Source: G963663735 sp963663735 (GTDB lineage Bacteria; Acidobacteriota; UBA6911; RPQK01; JAPXNP01). From it: DNA of 64,000 nt. Below the pieces are notes generated by a model. It ran no database searches. It was not told the DNA's origin and saw only the letters and a list, made by a program, of their open reading frames with translations. Location of the stretch: positions 124,001 through 188,000 of the forward strand of contig CAXXHN010000001.1 in the NCBI GenBank assembly GCA_963663735.2. The letters are read 5' to 3'. The position numbers were made by a program, and so were the translations under genes. This document shows positions 16,905 through 25,781 of this stretch, piece by piece; within the stretch, counting starts at the first letter, position 1, and every line of letters begins with the position of its first letter.

Positions 16905-18958
16905 CTGACATTCTCCTTTGCTATATCCAGCAGGGTATCCGCTCTTAAATCTTCAATTTTCAGGTGTAACGCCTTCAGGGCTGCAGCCAGCTGTCCGGCC
17001 ATCCCGAACCTGATCAAACCTCCACTTTCAGTATCCACAACAATGAATCGCACCCGGCCCTCCCAGCTCAACCTTTCGGCGAGCAGCACTGCTTCTTCCA
17101 GTGGCTTCATGTCCTGGTTGATTGACCTGTTGGCCCGGCCATCAGTGATTATCAAAACTATCGGCCTGGATTCAGGTTCACGAACAAGATAATTTCGCAG
17201 TACTTCATGGGTTTTGACCAGCCCGGCGGAGAGGGGTGTACGTCCTCCTACAGGCATCTCCCTTAAAAGTGTTGCGGCCATATCAATGGAAGATGTAGGG
17301 GGGAGGCTGATTACTGCTTCCTCCTTGCGAAAGGTGATCAGGGCAACCCGGTCCCGCTTCTGGTAGGCATCAAGGAGCAGCGACATGATGGCCCCCTTGG
17401 CGGCGGCCATCCGTTTTCTGGCTCCCATGGATCCACTGGCATCTACTACAAAAACCAGGAAATTACCGATCCTCTTCTCCCTTATTTTTTCCCTGATATC
17501 CTCGTTTTTCAGGACAATTTTTAATTCACTGTCTTTTCTTCTTTTTTTCTGATGAGGCGCCGCAGCCCGCAGAGTGGCATCCAGGGCGATATCACCGCTT
17601 CCCCGGATCGGTGTGCTTTTCACGTAGCGGCCTGTTTTTCCTTCGGTGCGGGAGCGCAATCTCCTGCCCGAACCTCGCCTTGTCACCCGATCCCTGGCTG
17701 AGGAAAAATTCTTAACCCGGAACATCTCCCCTACTCCAAACTTCATATCCTCCGCGGCACTGTCCGCCTCCTGGTTCCGGTCCTTATTTTTGGAACCGTC
17801 CTCTTCTCCCCGTCCCTCCCCGGAATAATCTTCTTCAAGGCCTGATTCTTCTTCCCTCTCAGAGGAGGCCCTGGCATTTCCTCCCTCCTGATCCGGTTTC
17901 GTGTCCTCCTCTTTTTTTTCTCCATTTTCAGGACTTCGCTGCCTGTTTTCAGGCTGGGATTGCGGCTCAGGCGGCTGCGAGGAGCCCTCTCTTTCGCGGT
18001 GAAGCAGGACCATATTCGCAACCTCACTGATATCATCAACTGTAACTTCAGTATGCCCGTTCAAGGCAGCCAATGCCCGGGCAGCCTGCTCCAGGAAAAG
18101 GTCGGCACGATGTCCGGCAGCCCTTGTTTTCAGGCACAGCTCCGCCACCAGGGTTCGCAGGTGCCCCGGGAAAATCACCTGGGGCAGCAGCTCGATTGCG
18201 GAGCTTATCAGCAGGGAAAGCTCCACTTCCGCCTCACTGAAACGCTGATTAAACGCTTCCGGATCAGCATCATAATCTTCACGATACTGCATCAGTGTCA
18301 CCCTCTTTTCAGTCTCCTTTTCCGCTGAGACCTCCACACAGAGACCGAATCGGTCCAGTAACTGGGGGCTCAGTTCACCCTCCTCCGGATTCATGGTACC
18401 CACCAGGATGAATCGAGAAGGATGGACTGAGGAGATGCCTTCTCTTTCCACAATGTTCATACCCGTGGCGGCCGCATCCAGGATAATATCCACAATGTGC
18501 CCGTCGAGGAGATTCACTTCATCAACATAGAGGATTCCCCGATTAGCTCCAGCCAGGAGTCCAGGGTCAAGCCTACTCTCTCCGCTCCTGACCGCCCTGC
18601 CAAAATTGATCCCCCCCGAAACCCTGTCCTCAGTGGCATTAAGAGGAAGGTTAACCAGAGGCACCTTGATGCGGCGGTATGTTCGCTCTTCCTCCCCGGC
18701 TCGGCAGTTATCACAAACAAGGCCGGGCTGGGCGGGATCACAGTTGAACTGGCAGTCTGCAACAACATTTATTTCCGGCAACAGGCCGGCCAGAGCCCGA
18801 ACCGCGGTAGACTTGGCTGTGCCTTTCTCTCCCCTGATCAGTACTCCACCGACAGCAGGATTTACCGCGTTAAGCAACAGGGAAAGTTTCAGGCGTTCCT
18901 GACCGACAATGGCGGAAAAAGGATAACCCCTCTGAAAAAGGTCCGAAGCCTCAGTCAT
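16901..18958 (-). CDS. Fused ChlI-ChlD-type chelatase subunit (AAA+ plus VWA domain)
   Basis: This protein of about 685 residues combines a ChlI-like AAA+ domain with a ChlD-like integrin I (VWA) domain. Near the N terminus are Walker A RGEKGTAKSTAV and a Cys cluster (CQFNC...CDNC), then Walker B ILYVDEVNLLDGH and LVGTMNPEEGEL. A long acidic, Gln- and Pro-rich linker (about 330-415) follows. The VWA domain has the MIDAS motif VDASGSMG near residue 500. It would be the ATPase and platform of a three-subunit chelatase working with CobN. Two ATGs are possible: 18976, or 18958, which has GGTGGGGGAAAAGC just upstream and overlaps the CobN stop by eight bases. I prefer 18958. Confidence 0.88.
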   Translation of the reverse strand: MTEASDLFQRGYPFSAIVGQERLKLSLLLNAVNPAVGGVLIRGEKGTAKSTAVRALAGLLPEINVVADCQFNCDPAQPGLVCDNCRAGEEERTYRRIKVPLVNLPLNATEDRVSGGINFGRAVRSGESRLDPGLLAGANRGILYVDEVNLLDGHIVDIILDAAATGMNIVEREGISSVHPSRFILVGTMNPEEGELSPQLLDRFGLCVEVSAEKETEKRVTLMQYREDYDADPEAFNQRFSEAEVELSLLISSAIELLPQVIFPGHLRTLVAELCLKTRAAGHRADLFLEQAARALAALNGHTEVTVDDISEVANMVLLHREREGSSQPPEPQSQPENRQRSPENGEKKEEDTKPDQEGGNARASSEREEESGLEEDYSGEGRGEEDGSKNKDRNQEADSAAEDMKFGVGEMFRVKNFSSARDRVTRRGSGRRLRSRTEGKTGRYVKSTPIRGSGDIALDATLRAAAPHQKKRRKDSELKIVLKNEDIREKIREKRIGNFLVFVVDASGSMGARKRMAAAKGAIMSLLLDAYQKRDRVALITFRKEEAVISLPPTSSIDMAATLLREMPVGGRTPLSAGLVKTHEVLRNYLVREPESRPIVLIITDGRANRSINQDMKPLEEAVLLAERLSWEGRVRFIVVDTESGGLIRFGMAGQLAAALKALHLKIEDLRADTLLDIAKENVR

Positions 18959-21900
18959 GCTTTTCCCCCACCTCATCCTTCATGGCCTGGATAGCTGTTT
19001 TCCAGTTCTCCACTTCAGCCGCGGTTATCACGTCGACTGCTCCCCCCTGGAAATCTCCCCTGGTTTCCCCTACTGTTTCCTCCAGGCAGGCCTCAACATC
19101 AAGGTAAGCTTCCTTCAGCCGCTCCAGAATCTTCGGATCAGCTCTCCAGATTCCCCGTCCTTCCGCCTCCATCAGCCGCCTGCCTATCTCTTCCAACGCC
19201 CAGGGATTAACCTTTTCAAACCATTCCTTCATTTCAGGATCAAGGATGAAAGTCTCAGCGATTTCATCAAAAATCCAGTTGTCTACCTTTCTTGTTGTTG
19301 CCCCGAACCCATAGACCCGTCCAATCCGTTTGGAAAGGTCTCCGGCTCCCTTATAACCGTGAGCCTTCATCCCTTCCAGGTAGGCGGGGTGGAGAAGTTT
19401 GGTCCGGACAACCCGACGCAATTCATCGCTGAAATCAGTCACCGCGGGATTGGCAGGATCACGCGTGTCTCCATAATAGGTATGGGGGGATTTCCCTGAA
19501 ATGGCCCTTACGGCCGCGGTCATACCCCCGTAGTTACCGTAAAAGCCGCAACAATTGAGAAAATCACCTTCATCTGAAATATGCTTGTCAAAGGTGACTT
19601 CAACCCGGCGCAGGTTATCAACCAGTTCCTTATGTGCCCTGACTCCATAGGAATCAGACCCTGATGCCCCCCCGTAGGCATAACCGTTCCAGTAAACATA
19701 AACATCGGAAAGGTCCTCTTCTGTTTTCCAGGCTGAAGCGGCGACCGCCAGGTTTACCCCTGCCCTGTATACTCCGGGCTGGGCGCAGAAAATCCGGTAA
19801 CTAAGCCTTCTCAACTGGCCGGGATCCTGGAGGGAAATCCCTTTCTCAGCTGCCTGGCTCATAATATGTTTGCGTAGAAAATTGCTTTCCGGCTCTTCCT
19901 TCAGGAGAGCCACCGCCTGGATCACCTGGTCCAGATAGGTGACGGCATCCGGGAAACAGTCCCTGGTGATCCCCGAAACCCTGATATTGACATCGATTCT
20001 GGGACGATCCAGCTCTGTTGCCGGAATGATTTCGAATCCTTCGACCTGACCGTTGGCTTTCCACTTCGGCCTGGCGCCCAGCAAGTGCATTATCTGCCCT
20101 ATCTGCTCTCCGTCAGCCCGCATGATATCAGCGGCAAGCCAGACCATTCCCACTGATTCGGGGTAACGTCCCTCCTCATCCAGGTACCGCCGCAACAGTG
20201 CTTCCGCTATCCTGATACCGACCCTGTAAGCAGCCTGGGATGGGATCCGGGTCGGATCAACATTGTAAAAATTCCTGCCGGTGGGCAGGATGTCATATCT
20301 TCCCCGGGAAACGTAACCGGAAGGGCCGGATGGAACATATCCCCCATCCATGGCATTAAGAAGGGAATCGATTTCCGCGGAATCCGTTATTCGCCTGTTT
20401 ATTTCCCTGACCAGGGCGGAAAACCTTTCCAGTCTCTCAGCATAACCGCCTTTACAGCCCCTCCCGGCAGCCTCGGCCAGAATCCCTTCTATTCCTTTCC
20501 CGCTGACCAGCCTGCTTATCAGTTCTGAGGACCAGAGATCAGCTGCAAACAACATCTCTCCTCCGGATTTGCCATTCCGGCACACTGTCCCCGGCTCCCT
20601 GCGGGCCTTGTCAAAATCCTCCTGCCAGAACTCAAAGGCCATTCGGCGGCTGTTCAATTCACCTCCGCTGTCAAAGCGCAAAATCGTGTTGATCAATGCA
20701 ACCCGGTCCTCCATCCCCATTTCCCTGCCAAAAACATGCATGCCGATCCTGGTCTGGCTGTTACGGATACCGGAAAGGACTTCATGAAGATGGGTTACCA
20801 GTTGGGGAAAAGCAATGTCCCCCAGGGAAACACTGTCATCCAGCAAATGATTCCTGGTGACCTTTTCCTTTATCAAATGCTCCAACTGGTGTCCCCTGGC
20901 CCGGTCTTTATCGCCTGTGCGGGCGTATTCATTCAGGAGATCTTCCAGCTCAGCCAGCCCCCCGTAGGTACCTGACGTGTTCATGATCGCCTGCATGTGA
21001 TCAACCAGGACTGCGTAACTTCTCCGTTTGGCCACTGCCCCTTCGGCAGGATTATCAGCGTTGTAAATATAGAGGTTCGGCAGTCTGCCAATGGCGATAT
21101 CGGGCCAGCAGGAATCTGAAAGGCCAGCGCCCTTTCCGGGCATCCACTCCAGGTTTCCGTGCGTTCCGACGTGAATTACCACATTGGCTTGAAAAATCCG
21201 GTCCATGTACATGTAGGTGGCAAGGTACTGATGAGGCGGCGGTATGTCAGGATCATGAAGGATTTTACAAACCTCTCCGTCACAGCGGGAACCGGCACAG
21301 CCCCGTTTGGGCTGCATCATAACATTGACGTTGCCGAAGTTCAGTCCTGTCAGAACCAGTTTTCCATCCAGGACCATGGCTGCCGGAACTCCGTTCATTT
21401 CCTGCCCCGGTGGTTCTCCCCAGGCCTCAACCAGAGCTGACCTGGATTTCTGGGGCAATTCATCAAACCATCCCCGGTAAATGTCACTGTCCAGCAGTGC
21501 CAGATGGCCTCCCTTGGCTACTATCTCCTCCACGGTCGTCCAGCGGAATTCAGCGGTGGCTTTGCGTTCAAGAATCATCTGCATGAGTTCTTCCCCTGAT
21601 TCGGGCAGATGTTCAATCCTGTATCCGGCGGACTTCATCCGTTCCATTATCCTGATCACGCTTTCACCGGAATCAAGCCCTCCGGCTCCACCTATCCCGG
21701 CTTCCAGTCCGGCACACTCGTTTTTATGAAACACAAACACAGCTTTGCGCTCGGAGGGAGGGGTTTCAGCCAGGCGGATCCATCCGGCGATGCGCTCTGC
21801 AATATGATTCAGGCGCTCCATGATAGCTTCCCGCACTTCAAAGACAGTGTCCGTAGCGTTGTCAGTAAGCCTGCAACTGCAGGCCGCAATCAAAGGCTCA

Positions 21901-22859
21901 ACATTCCCTTCAAATTCAGGAAGGGCTATCCCGAAACTCACCTCAGCTGTCAGGCCCTGTGGATCCTCTTCCCACTCTTCCACAGATTTGCTGTAGGAAA
22001 TCACCGGTTTAAACACCGGTACATTCAAATCCCGGAACAGATCAACCGCCCTGGTGGCGACTCCGGATTCTGAAATGTCGCTTCCGGATTCACGTCCCAG
22101 GAAAAAATAATGCATATTGACCAGAGCGCTGATTATCGGATTTCCATCATGGTCAAAGAAAAACCTCCTCGCCGTTTCAACCGGACCCAATGCCCCCACA
22201 GCGGCATCAGCGGTGCCGTGAGAGAAAACCGGCAGGACATCCAGTCCTTCTTTCTCCAGAGCCAAAATCAGCTTTTCCTCCAGCGAGGTGTCTGAATTTA
22301 TAAAAGTGTGTCTGGAAAAAAACAACCCTACCGTTTTTCCTTCAGTATCAGCATATTTTTTCCGGAAACTCTCCACTGACGGATACACAGATGGGTCGGG
22401 AGGCCGGAGCAATCCCTGCCACGGCAGTGGCAGGGGATCCTGTATCGGGATATCCGGATTGGCATGGTGGGCGACGAATTCAAGAAGACGGCGGTAATTC
22501 TCACAGCCTCCTTCCGACAGGTAAGTGTATACCCGGGCGCAGACAGAAAGGTCCACGGTTGCTTCCCTTCCCCAACTGGAGGGATCAGGTGAAGTCGTGA
22601 CAATAACAGTACCCCCTTTGAGACCAGCCAGCCTGCTGCTGATTTCTTCCCAAAAGCCATCTGCCGTCCAGTAGAACAGCAGTACATCCGCCTGATCGGC
22701 ACTCGCCATAAAGGCTTCCAGGCACTCGGCGCTCTGCTCAACCATTTTATGCGAAAAAACGGACAATTCCAGGTAAGGGCTTCCCTTGGCCGCTTCCAGA
22801 AAAGAAGGGACGTAGGAACTCCACATGATACAGGATATTTTTACTGGTTTATTTCTCAA
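18951..22859 (-). CDS. cobN: CobN-type cobaltochelatase large subunit (CobN/BchH superfamily)
   Basis: With 1302 residues this has the normal size of CobN. The best landmark is HVGTHGNLEWMPGK near residue 560, with further family blocks GLNFGNVNVMMQPKRGC, YHDPDIPPPH-like text just before it, and the conserved C-terminal third (RVSGITRDCFPDA and GGMTAAVRAISG). CobN binds a corrinoid or related tetrapyrrole and inserts Co2+ when driven by AAA+ partners; here ChlI/ChlD-type subunits replace CobS/CobT. No corrin biosynthesis genes accompany it. Instead it sits directly after a TonB/ABC uptake system, so it may act on an imported tetrapyrrole or use another metal. The start is TTG at 22859, overlapping the ATPase stop (TTGA), which suggests translational coupling. 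Confidence 0.92.
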   Translation of the reverse strand: MRNKPVKISCIMWSSYVPSFLEAAKGSPYLELSVFSHKMVEQSAECLEAFMASADQADVLLFYWTADGFWEEISSRLAGLKGGTVIVTTSPDPSSWGREATVDLSVCARVYTYLSEGGCENYRRLLEFVAHHANPDIPIQDPLPLPWQGLLRPPDPSVYPSVESFRKKYADTEGKTVGLFFSRHTFINSDTSLEEKLILALEKEGLDVLPVFSHGTADAAVGALGPVETARRFFFDHDGNPIISALVNMHYFFLGRESGSDISESGVATRAVDLFRDLNVPVFKPVISYSKSVEEWEEDPQGLTAEVSFGIALPEFEGNVEPLIAACSCRLTDNATDTVFEVREAIMERLNHIAERIAGWIRLAETPPSERKAVFVFHKNECAGLEAGIGGAGGLDSGESVIRIMERMKSAGYRIEHLPESGEELMQMILERKATAEFRWTTVEEIVAKGGHLALLDSDIYRGWFDELPQKSRSALVEAWGEPPGQEMNGVPAAMVLDGKLVLTGLNFGNVNVMMQPKRGCAGSRCDGEVCKILHDPDIPPPHQYLATYMYMDRIFQANVVIHVGTHGNLEWMPGKGAGLSDSCWPDIAIGRLPNLYIYNADNPAEGAVAKRRSYAVLVDHMQAIMNTSGTYGGLAELEDLLNEYARTGDKDRARGHQLEHLIKEKVTRNHLLDDSVSLGDIAFPQLVTHLHEVLSGIRNSQTRIGMHVFGREMGMEDRVALINTILRFDSGGELNSRRMAFEFWQEDFDKARREPGTVCRNGKSGGEMLFAADLWSSELISRLVSGKGIEGILAEAAGRGCKGGYAERLERFSALVREINRRITDSAEIDSLLNAMDGGYVPSGPSGYVSRGRYDILPTGRNFYNVDPTRIPSQAAYRVGIRIAEALLRRYLDEEGRYPESVGMVWLAADIMRADGEQIGQIMHLLGARPKWKANGQVEGFEIIPATELDRPRIDVNIRVSGITRDCFPDAVTYLDQVIQAVALLKEEPESNFLRKHIMSQAAEKGISLQDPGQLRRLSYRIFCAQPGVYRAGVNLAVAASAWKTEEDLSDVYVYWNGYAYGGASGSDSYGVRAHKELVDNLRRVEVTFDKHISDEGDFLNCCGFYGNYGGMTAAVRAISGKSPHTYYGDTRDPANPAVTDFSDELRRVVRTKLLHPAYLEGMKAHGYKGAGDLSKRIGRVYGFGATTRKVDNWIFDEIAETFILDPEMKEWFEKVNPWALEEIGRRLMEAEGRGIWRADPKILERLKEAYLDVEACLEETVGETRGDFQGGAVDVITAAEVENWKTAIQAMKDEVGEKHD

Positions 22860-23668
22860 GCGCTGTCCTCTTTTTCCCGGAAATGATGCAATTTCCGGAG
22901 ATTGGTGGAACTTTTAAGTGGATGTATATGCAGGCACCCGTTATCCAGTTGTACTGCAGCGTCCACCCCGAAAACCTGGCTGATGTTTTCCGGGGTCATT
23001 ACCTCCCGCGGTTTGCCGGAACAAAAAATCTCCCCATTCCTGAGCATTACAATCCTGTGAGAGAACCTTGCTGCCAGATTGAGGTCATGCATGGCCAGGA
23101 GAACACCCACCTTCCTGGTTTCAGCAAGTCCGGTGACTATTTCAAGGATTTCAAGCTGGTGGCGCAGGTCGAGGCTGCTGGTGGGTTCATCCAGCAGCAT
23201 GTAATTTGTATCCTGGACCAGGGATCTCGCAAGCAGGACCTTTTGTGCCTGGCCTCCGCTGATCCTGTCAATATCCCTGAATGCCAGATGGCTCAACTCC
23301 ATCTCTTGCAGTACCTGGGAAACCCTCTCCATATCGTAGTCGCGCGGAGTCCAGGCCAGATAGGGACTGCGTCCCATGAGAACAGTATCAAAGACTGACA
23401 TCGGAAGCATGGAAGGGATATTCTGGGGAACGTATCCCAAATACCTTGCCAGTTCTCTCCGTTTCATGGCCGCGGCATTCCGGTTTTCAATCCAGACTGA
23501 ACCCCCGACAGGGCGGTAAAACTGGAGGATACATTTGATCAGGGTGGTCTTCCCGCTTCCATTGGGTCCAACAACGCTCAGGACCTGGCCTTTTTCCAGG
23601 CTCAGGCTGATCTCCTTGAGAACAGGAGTTTCTCCAAAACTAAAAACCAGCTTCTCGATGCTCAGCAT
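22856..23668 (-). CDS. ABC importer ATPase, iron-siderophore/cobalamin type (FecE/BtuD-like)
   Basis: The protein of about 270 residues has Walker A GPNGSGKTTLIKC (about 34-46), signature ISGGQAQKV (about 136-144), Walker B YMLLDEPTSSLDLRH and the H-loop LLAMHDLNLAARF. It falls in the FecCD-partner ATPase group that powers uptake of siderophores, heme, cobalamin and related chelates across the inner membrane. The preferred start is the ATG at 23668, which overlaps the permease stop as TAATG; a GTG two codons earlier is also possible. It overlaps the CobN start by four bases. Confidence 0.92.
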   Translation of the reverse strand: MLSIEKLVFSFGETPVLKEISLSLEKGQVLSVVGPNGSGKTTLIKCILQFYRPVGGSVWIENRNAAAMKRRELARYLGYVPQNIPSMLPMSVFDTVLMGRSPYLAWTPRDYDMERVSQVLQEMELSHLAFRDIDRISGGQAQKVLLARSLVQDTNYMLLDEPTSSLDLRHQLEILEIVTGLAETRKVGVLLAMHDLNLAARFSHRIVMLRNGEIFCSGKPREVMTPENISQVFGVDAAVQLDNGCLHIHPLKSSTNLRKLHHFREKEDSA

Positions 23669-24702
23669 TACCACAGCTCCCGGTTACGTCGCATCAGCAG
23701 GTATAAGAAAAATGGAACCCCGATAAAAGAGGTGACAATTCCAACAGGAATGACCTGTGGTGCCCACATCATTCTCCCGATGGTATCAGCCGAGACGACG
23801 ATTGCCGCCCCAAGCAGCCCCGATCCGGTCAGGAGGTACCTGTGGTCATTTCCAATAATCATCCTGGTTATGTGGGGAGCTACCAATCCGACGAATCCTA
23901 TTACACCGGTAAAACATATTCCCCCGGCCGTAACCAGTGAAGCCAGGACCACAGCCCCCATCCTGAGCCTTTTAACGTTAACCCCAAGCGAAGCAGCTGA
24001 TTCATCACCTGATGAAAGGAGATTGAGATTCCAGGCAGATCGAAGGAGAAGCGGGTAGGGAAGAAGGACCATGAGGGCGGAAAGGGCTATCTCATTCCAG
24101 CCTGCCTTGGAAAGGCTCCCAAAAAACCAGAATACTATTTCATTGATCTGCTCCATTGTACCCATGTACTGTAAAAAGGAGGAAAGGGAGGTGAAGAGAA
24201 ACATCTGGGCGATACCAGCCATTATCATGGTTTCCGCCGAAGCTCTTTTTAACTCTGCCACCGCCAGGATGAAGAGGGCCGAGACCAGGGAAAAAAGAAA
24301 AGCGCACAAGGCGATCCGGCTACTCTGAAAGCTTCCTCCAAAAAACAGAATGGCAGCCACAGCTCCGAATCCGGCTCCTGAACCAACTCCAAGGGTAAAT
24401 GGAGAGGCCAGGGGATTACGCAGTATGGCCTGGAAAACCGCTCCGGCCAGTCCCATTCCAAAACCCACAAGCAGCGCAATCGTTACCCTGGGCATCCGCA
24501 GCATCCAGATTATGGTGTGGTTCCGGCCATTATCCCTGAATAATGAAGATACCACTTCACCCGGACTCATCCCCGAGCTGCCCACGCATAGCCCCACAAT
24601 GACCGCTGCCAGTACTGTCATTCCAGCGGCAACGATAAAAAGCCTGCGCCGACGAAACACCTTCTGGTACCTGCGACATAAAATCCTGGTGTCGAAACTC
24701 AT
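23668..24702 (-). CDS. FecCD-family ABC importer permease
   Basis: This is a polytopic permease of 344 residues with about ten helices, of the BtuC/FhuB/FecCD family. Visible family features are SLFRDNGRNHTIIWMLRMPR near the start, VGFGMGLAGAVFQAILRNPL, LGVGSGAGFG and GFVGLVAPHITRMIIGNDHR before the C terminus. The frame extends further upstream, but the ATG at 24702 overlaps the binding-protein stop by four bases (ATGA) and yields the family's normal N terminus. Additional upstream residues would be read antisensibly into the neighbouring gene. It partners the ATPase downstream and the periplasmic protein upstream. Confidence 0.92.
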   Translation of the reverse strand: MSFDTRILCRRYQKVFRRRRLFIVAAGMTVLAAVIVGLCVGSSGMSPGEVVSSLFRDNGRNHTIIWMLRMPRVTIALLVGFGMGLAGAVFQAILRNPLASPFTLGVGSGAGFGAVAAILFFGGSFQSSRIALCAFLFSLVSALFILAVAELKRASAETMIMAGIAQMFLFTSLSSFLQYMGTMEQINEIVFWFFGSLSKAGWNEIALSALMVLLPYPLLLRSAWNLNLLSSGDESAASLGVNVKRLRMGAVVLASLVTAGGICFTGVIGFVGLVAPHITRMIIGNDHRYLLTGSGLLGAAIVVSADTIGRMMWAPQVIPVGIVTSFIGVPFFLYLLMRRNRELW

Positions 24703-25781
24703 TTGATGTCCTTTGCTTCTTTGTCCGACACAAACGTCCCCTGGCAGGAAACGCCCTGGAATGAAGCCAGGTATTCCCTGTGCATGGCACGGGGATCCAG
24801 GTTCGGGAAAAGGCCCGGGTGAAACCACTTCGCCATGCAGGCGATGCCGATGACAGCCCGGGGTCCTGTCCAGATCGAACTCTCCATCACATAAACATCC
24901 CCTGCCCTGACTGCTGGAATGCGGTTCCAGCCCGGCCTGTCCATGACGGCCTCCCGCCGCCGGTTCAGGGTAGCAACCGCGACATTGCACCCATCACCGC
25001 ATGAGGCAGCTTTGATAATCACGTCAATATTCTGAACCATCACCCATTCCGGAGTAACACGGGGATAGGGGATGTCGAAACCTTCAGCCGCATTTTTCCC
25101 TCCTGCCATGACACACATCTGGTTGCCCCCGGAACCAGGTCCGGCGGCATGGTAATCAGAATAGCTTTCAATATAAACAGTGGGACGACTGGCATCAGGG
25201 GTTATGCCCTTCTGGATAACCTCAAGATAGCGATGGTGCCATTCACAGAAGCGCCGGGCCTCCTTCTCCCTGCCCAGAAGTTCACCAAGGACTTCTACTT
25301 CCCTCTCAAGTGTTTCTATCTTGTAAAAATCAAACCGCAGCACCTGGATACCAAAAATTCTCATCCTTTCTTCCAGAGAACTTCCGGGGTTACGGCTATA
25401 GGCGATTACCAGATCGGGGTTCAATGCTGCGATGGCTTCAATATCAGGATCCCGCCAGCTGCCGACAGGTGTTTTCGCGGCCAGACTCCCCCAGAATCCA
25501 GAGTCACGCCCTATTTCCGAGAATACCCCAACCACCAACTCTTCAGCATCCAGAGTCCGGAGGACTTCCAGAGTATCTGAATTAAGTGCCACTATTCTCT
25601 GGATGGGAAGATCAAGGCTTATTGTTTGTCCCAGGGAATCAGTGACGGTTACAGAGGAGGCCGCCGCCCCGGTCATTGTCGATACAACCAGAGCGGTGGT
25701 CAGGCCGGCCGCTGTAATCCAGGACAGGACCAAAATAATCCTGTTCCATCTGGCATTAATAATGGAAAGCAACTGTCGCAA
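24699..25781 (-). CDS. Periplasmic substrate-binding protein of FecB/BtuF type
   Basis: The protein has about 360 residues: an N-terminal hydrophobic export segment (about 15-40, without a clear lipobox) and then a class III helical-backbone binding fold. It starts VTVTDSLGQTISLDLPIQRIVALN, includes NPDLVIAYSRNPGSS, and ends with the RAGDVYVMESSIWTGPRAV region. It would deliver the substrate released by the outer-membrane receptor to the FecCD permease. A longer frame begins with ATG at 25814, overlapping the receptor gene by 59 bases. TTG at 25781 is preferred because GGGAGG lies seven bases before it. Related proteins bind ferric siderophores, heme or cobalamin; which one applies cannot be read here. 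Confidence 0.88.
   Translation of the reverse strand: MRQLLSIINARWNRIILVLSWITAAGLTTALVVSTMTGAAASSVTVTDSLGQTISLDLPIQRIVALNSDTLEVLRTLDAEELVVGVFSEIGRDSGFWGSLAAKTPVGSWRDPDIEAIAALNPDLVIAYSRNPGSSLEERMRIFGIQVLRFDFYKIETLEREVEVLGELLGREKEARRFCEWHHRYLEVIQKGITPDASRPTVYIESYSDYHAAGPGSGGNQMCVMAGGKNAAEGFDIPYPRVTPEWVMVQNIDVIIKAASCGDGCNVAVATLNRRREAVMDRPGWNRIPAVRAGDVYVMESSIWTGPRAVIGIACMAKWFHPGLFPNLDPRAMHREYLASFQGVSCQGTFVSDKEAKDIK

Noticed and set aside
18951..22859. BchH/ChlH of bacteriochlorophyll synthesis
   Set aside because: No other photosynthesis or bacteriochlorophyll genes are present, and the length and C-terminal blocks fit CobN.
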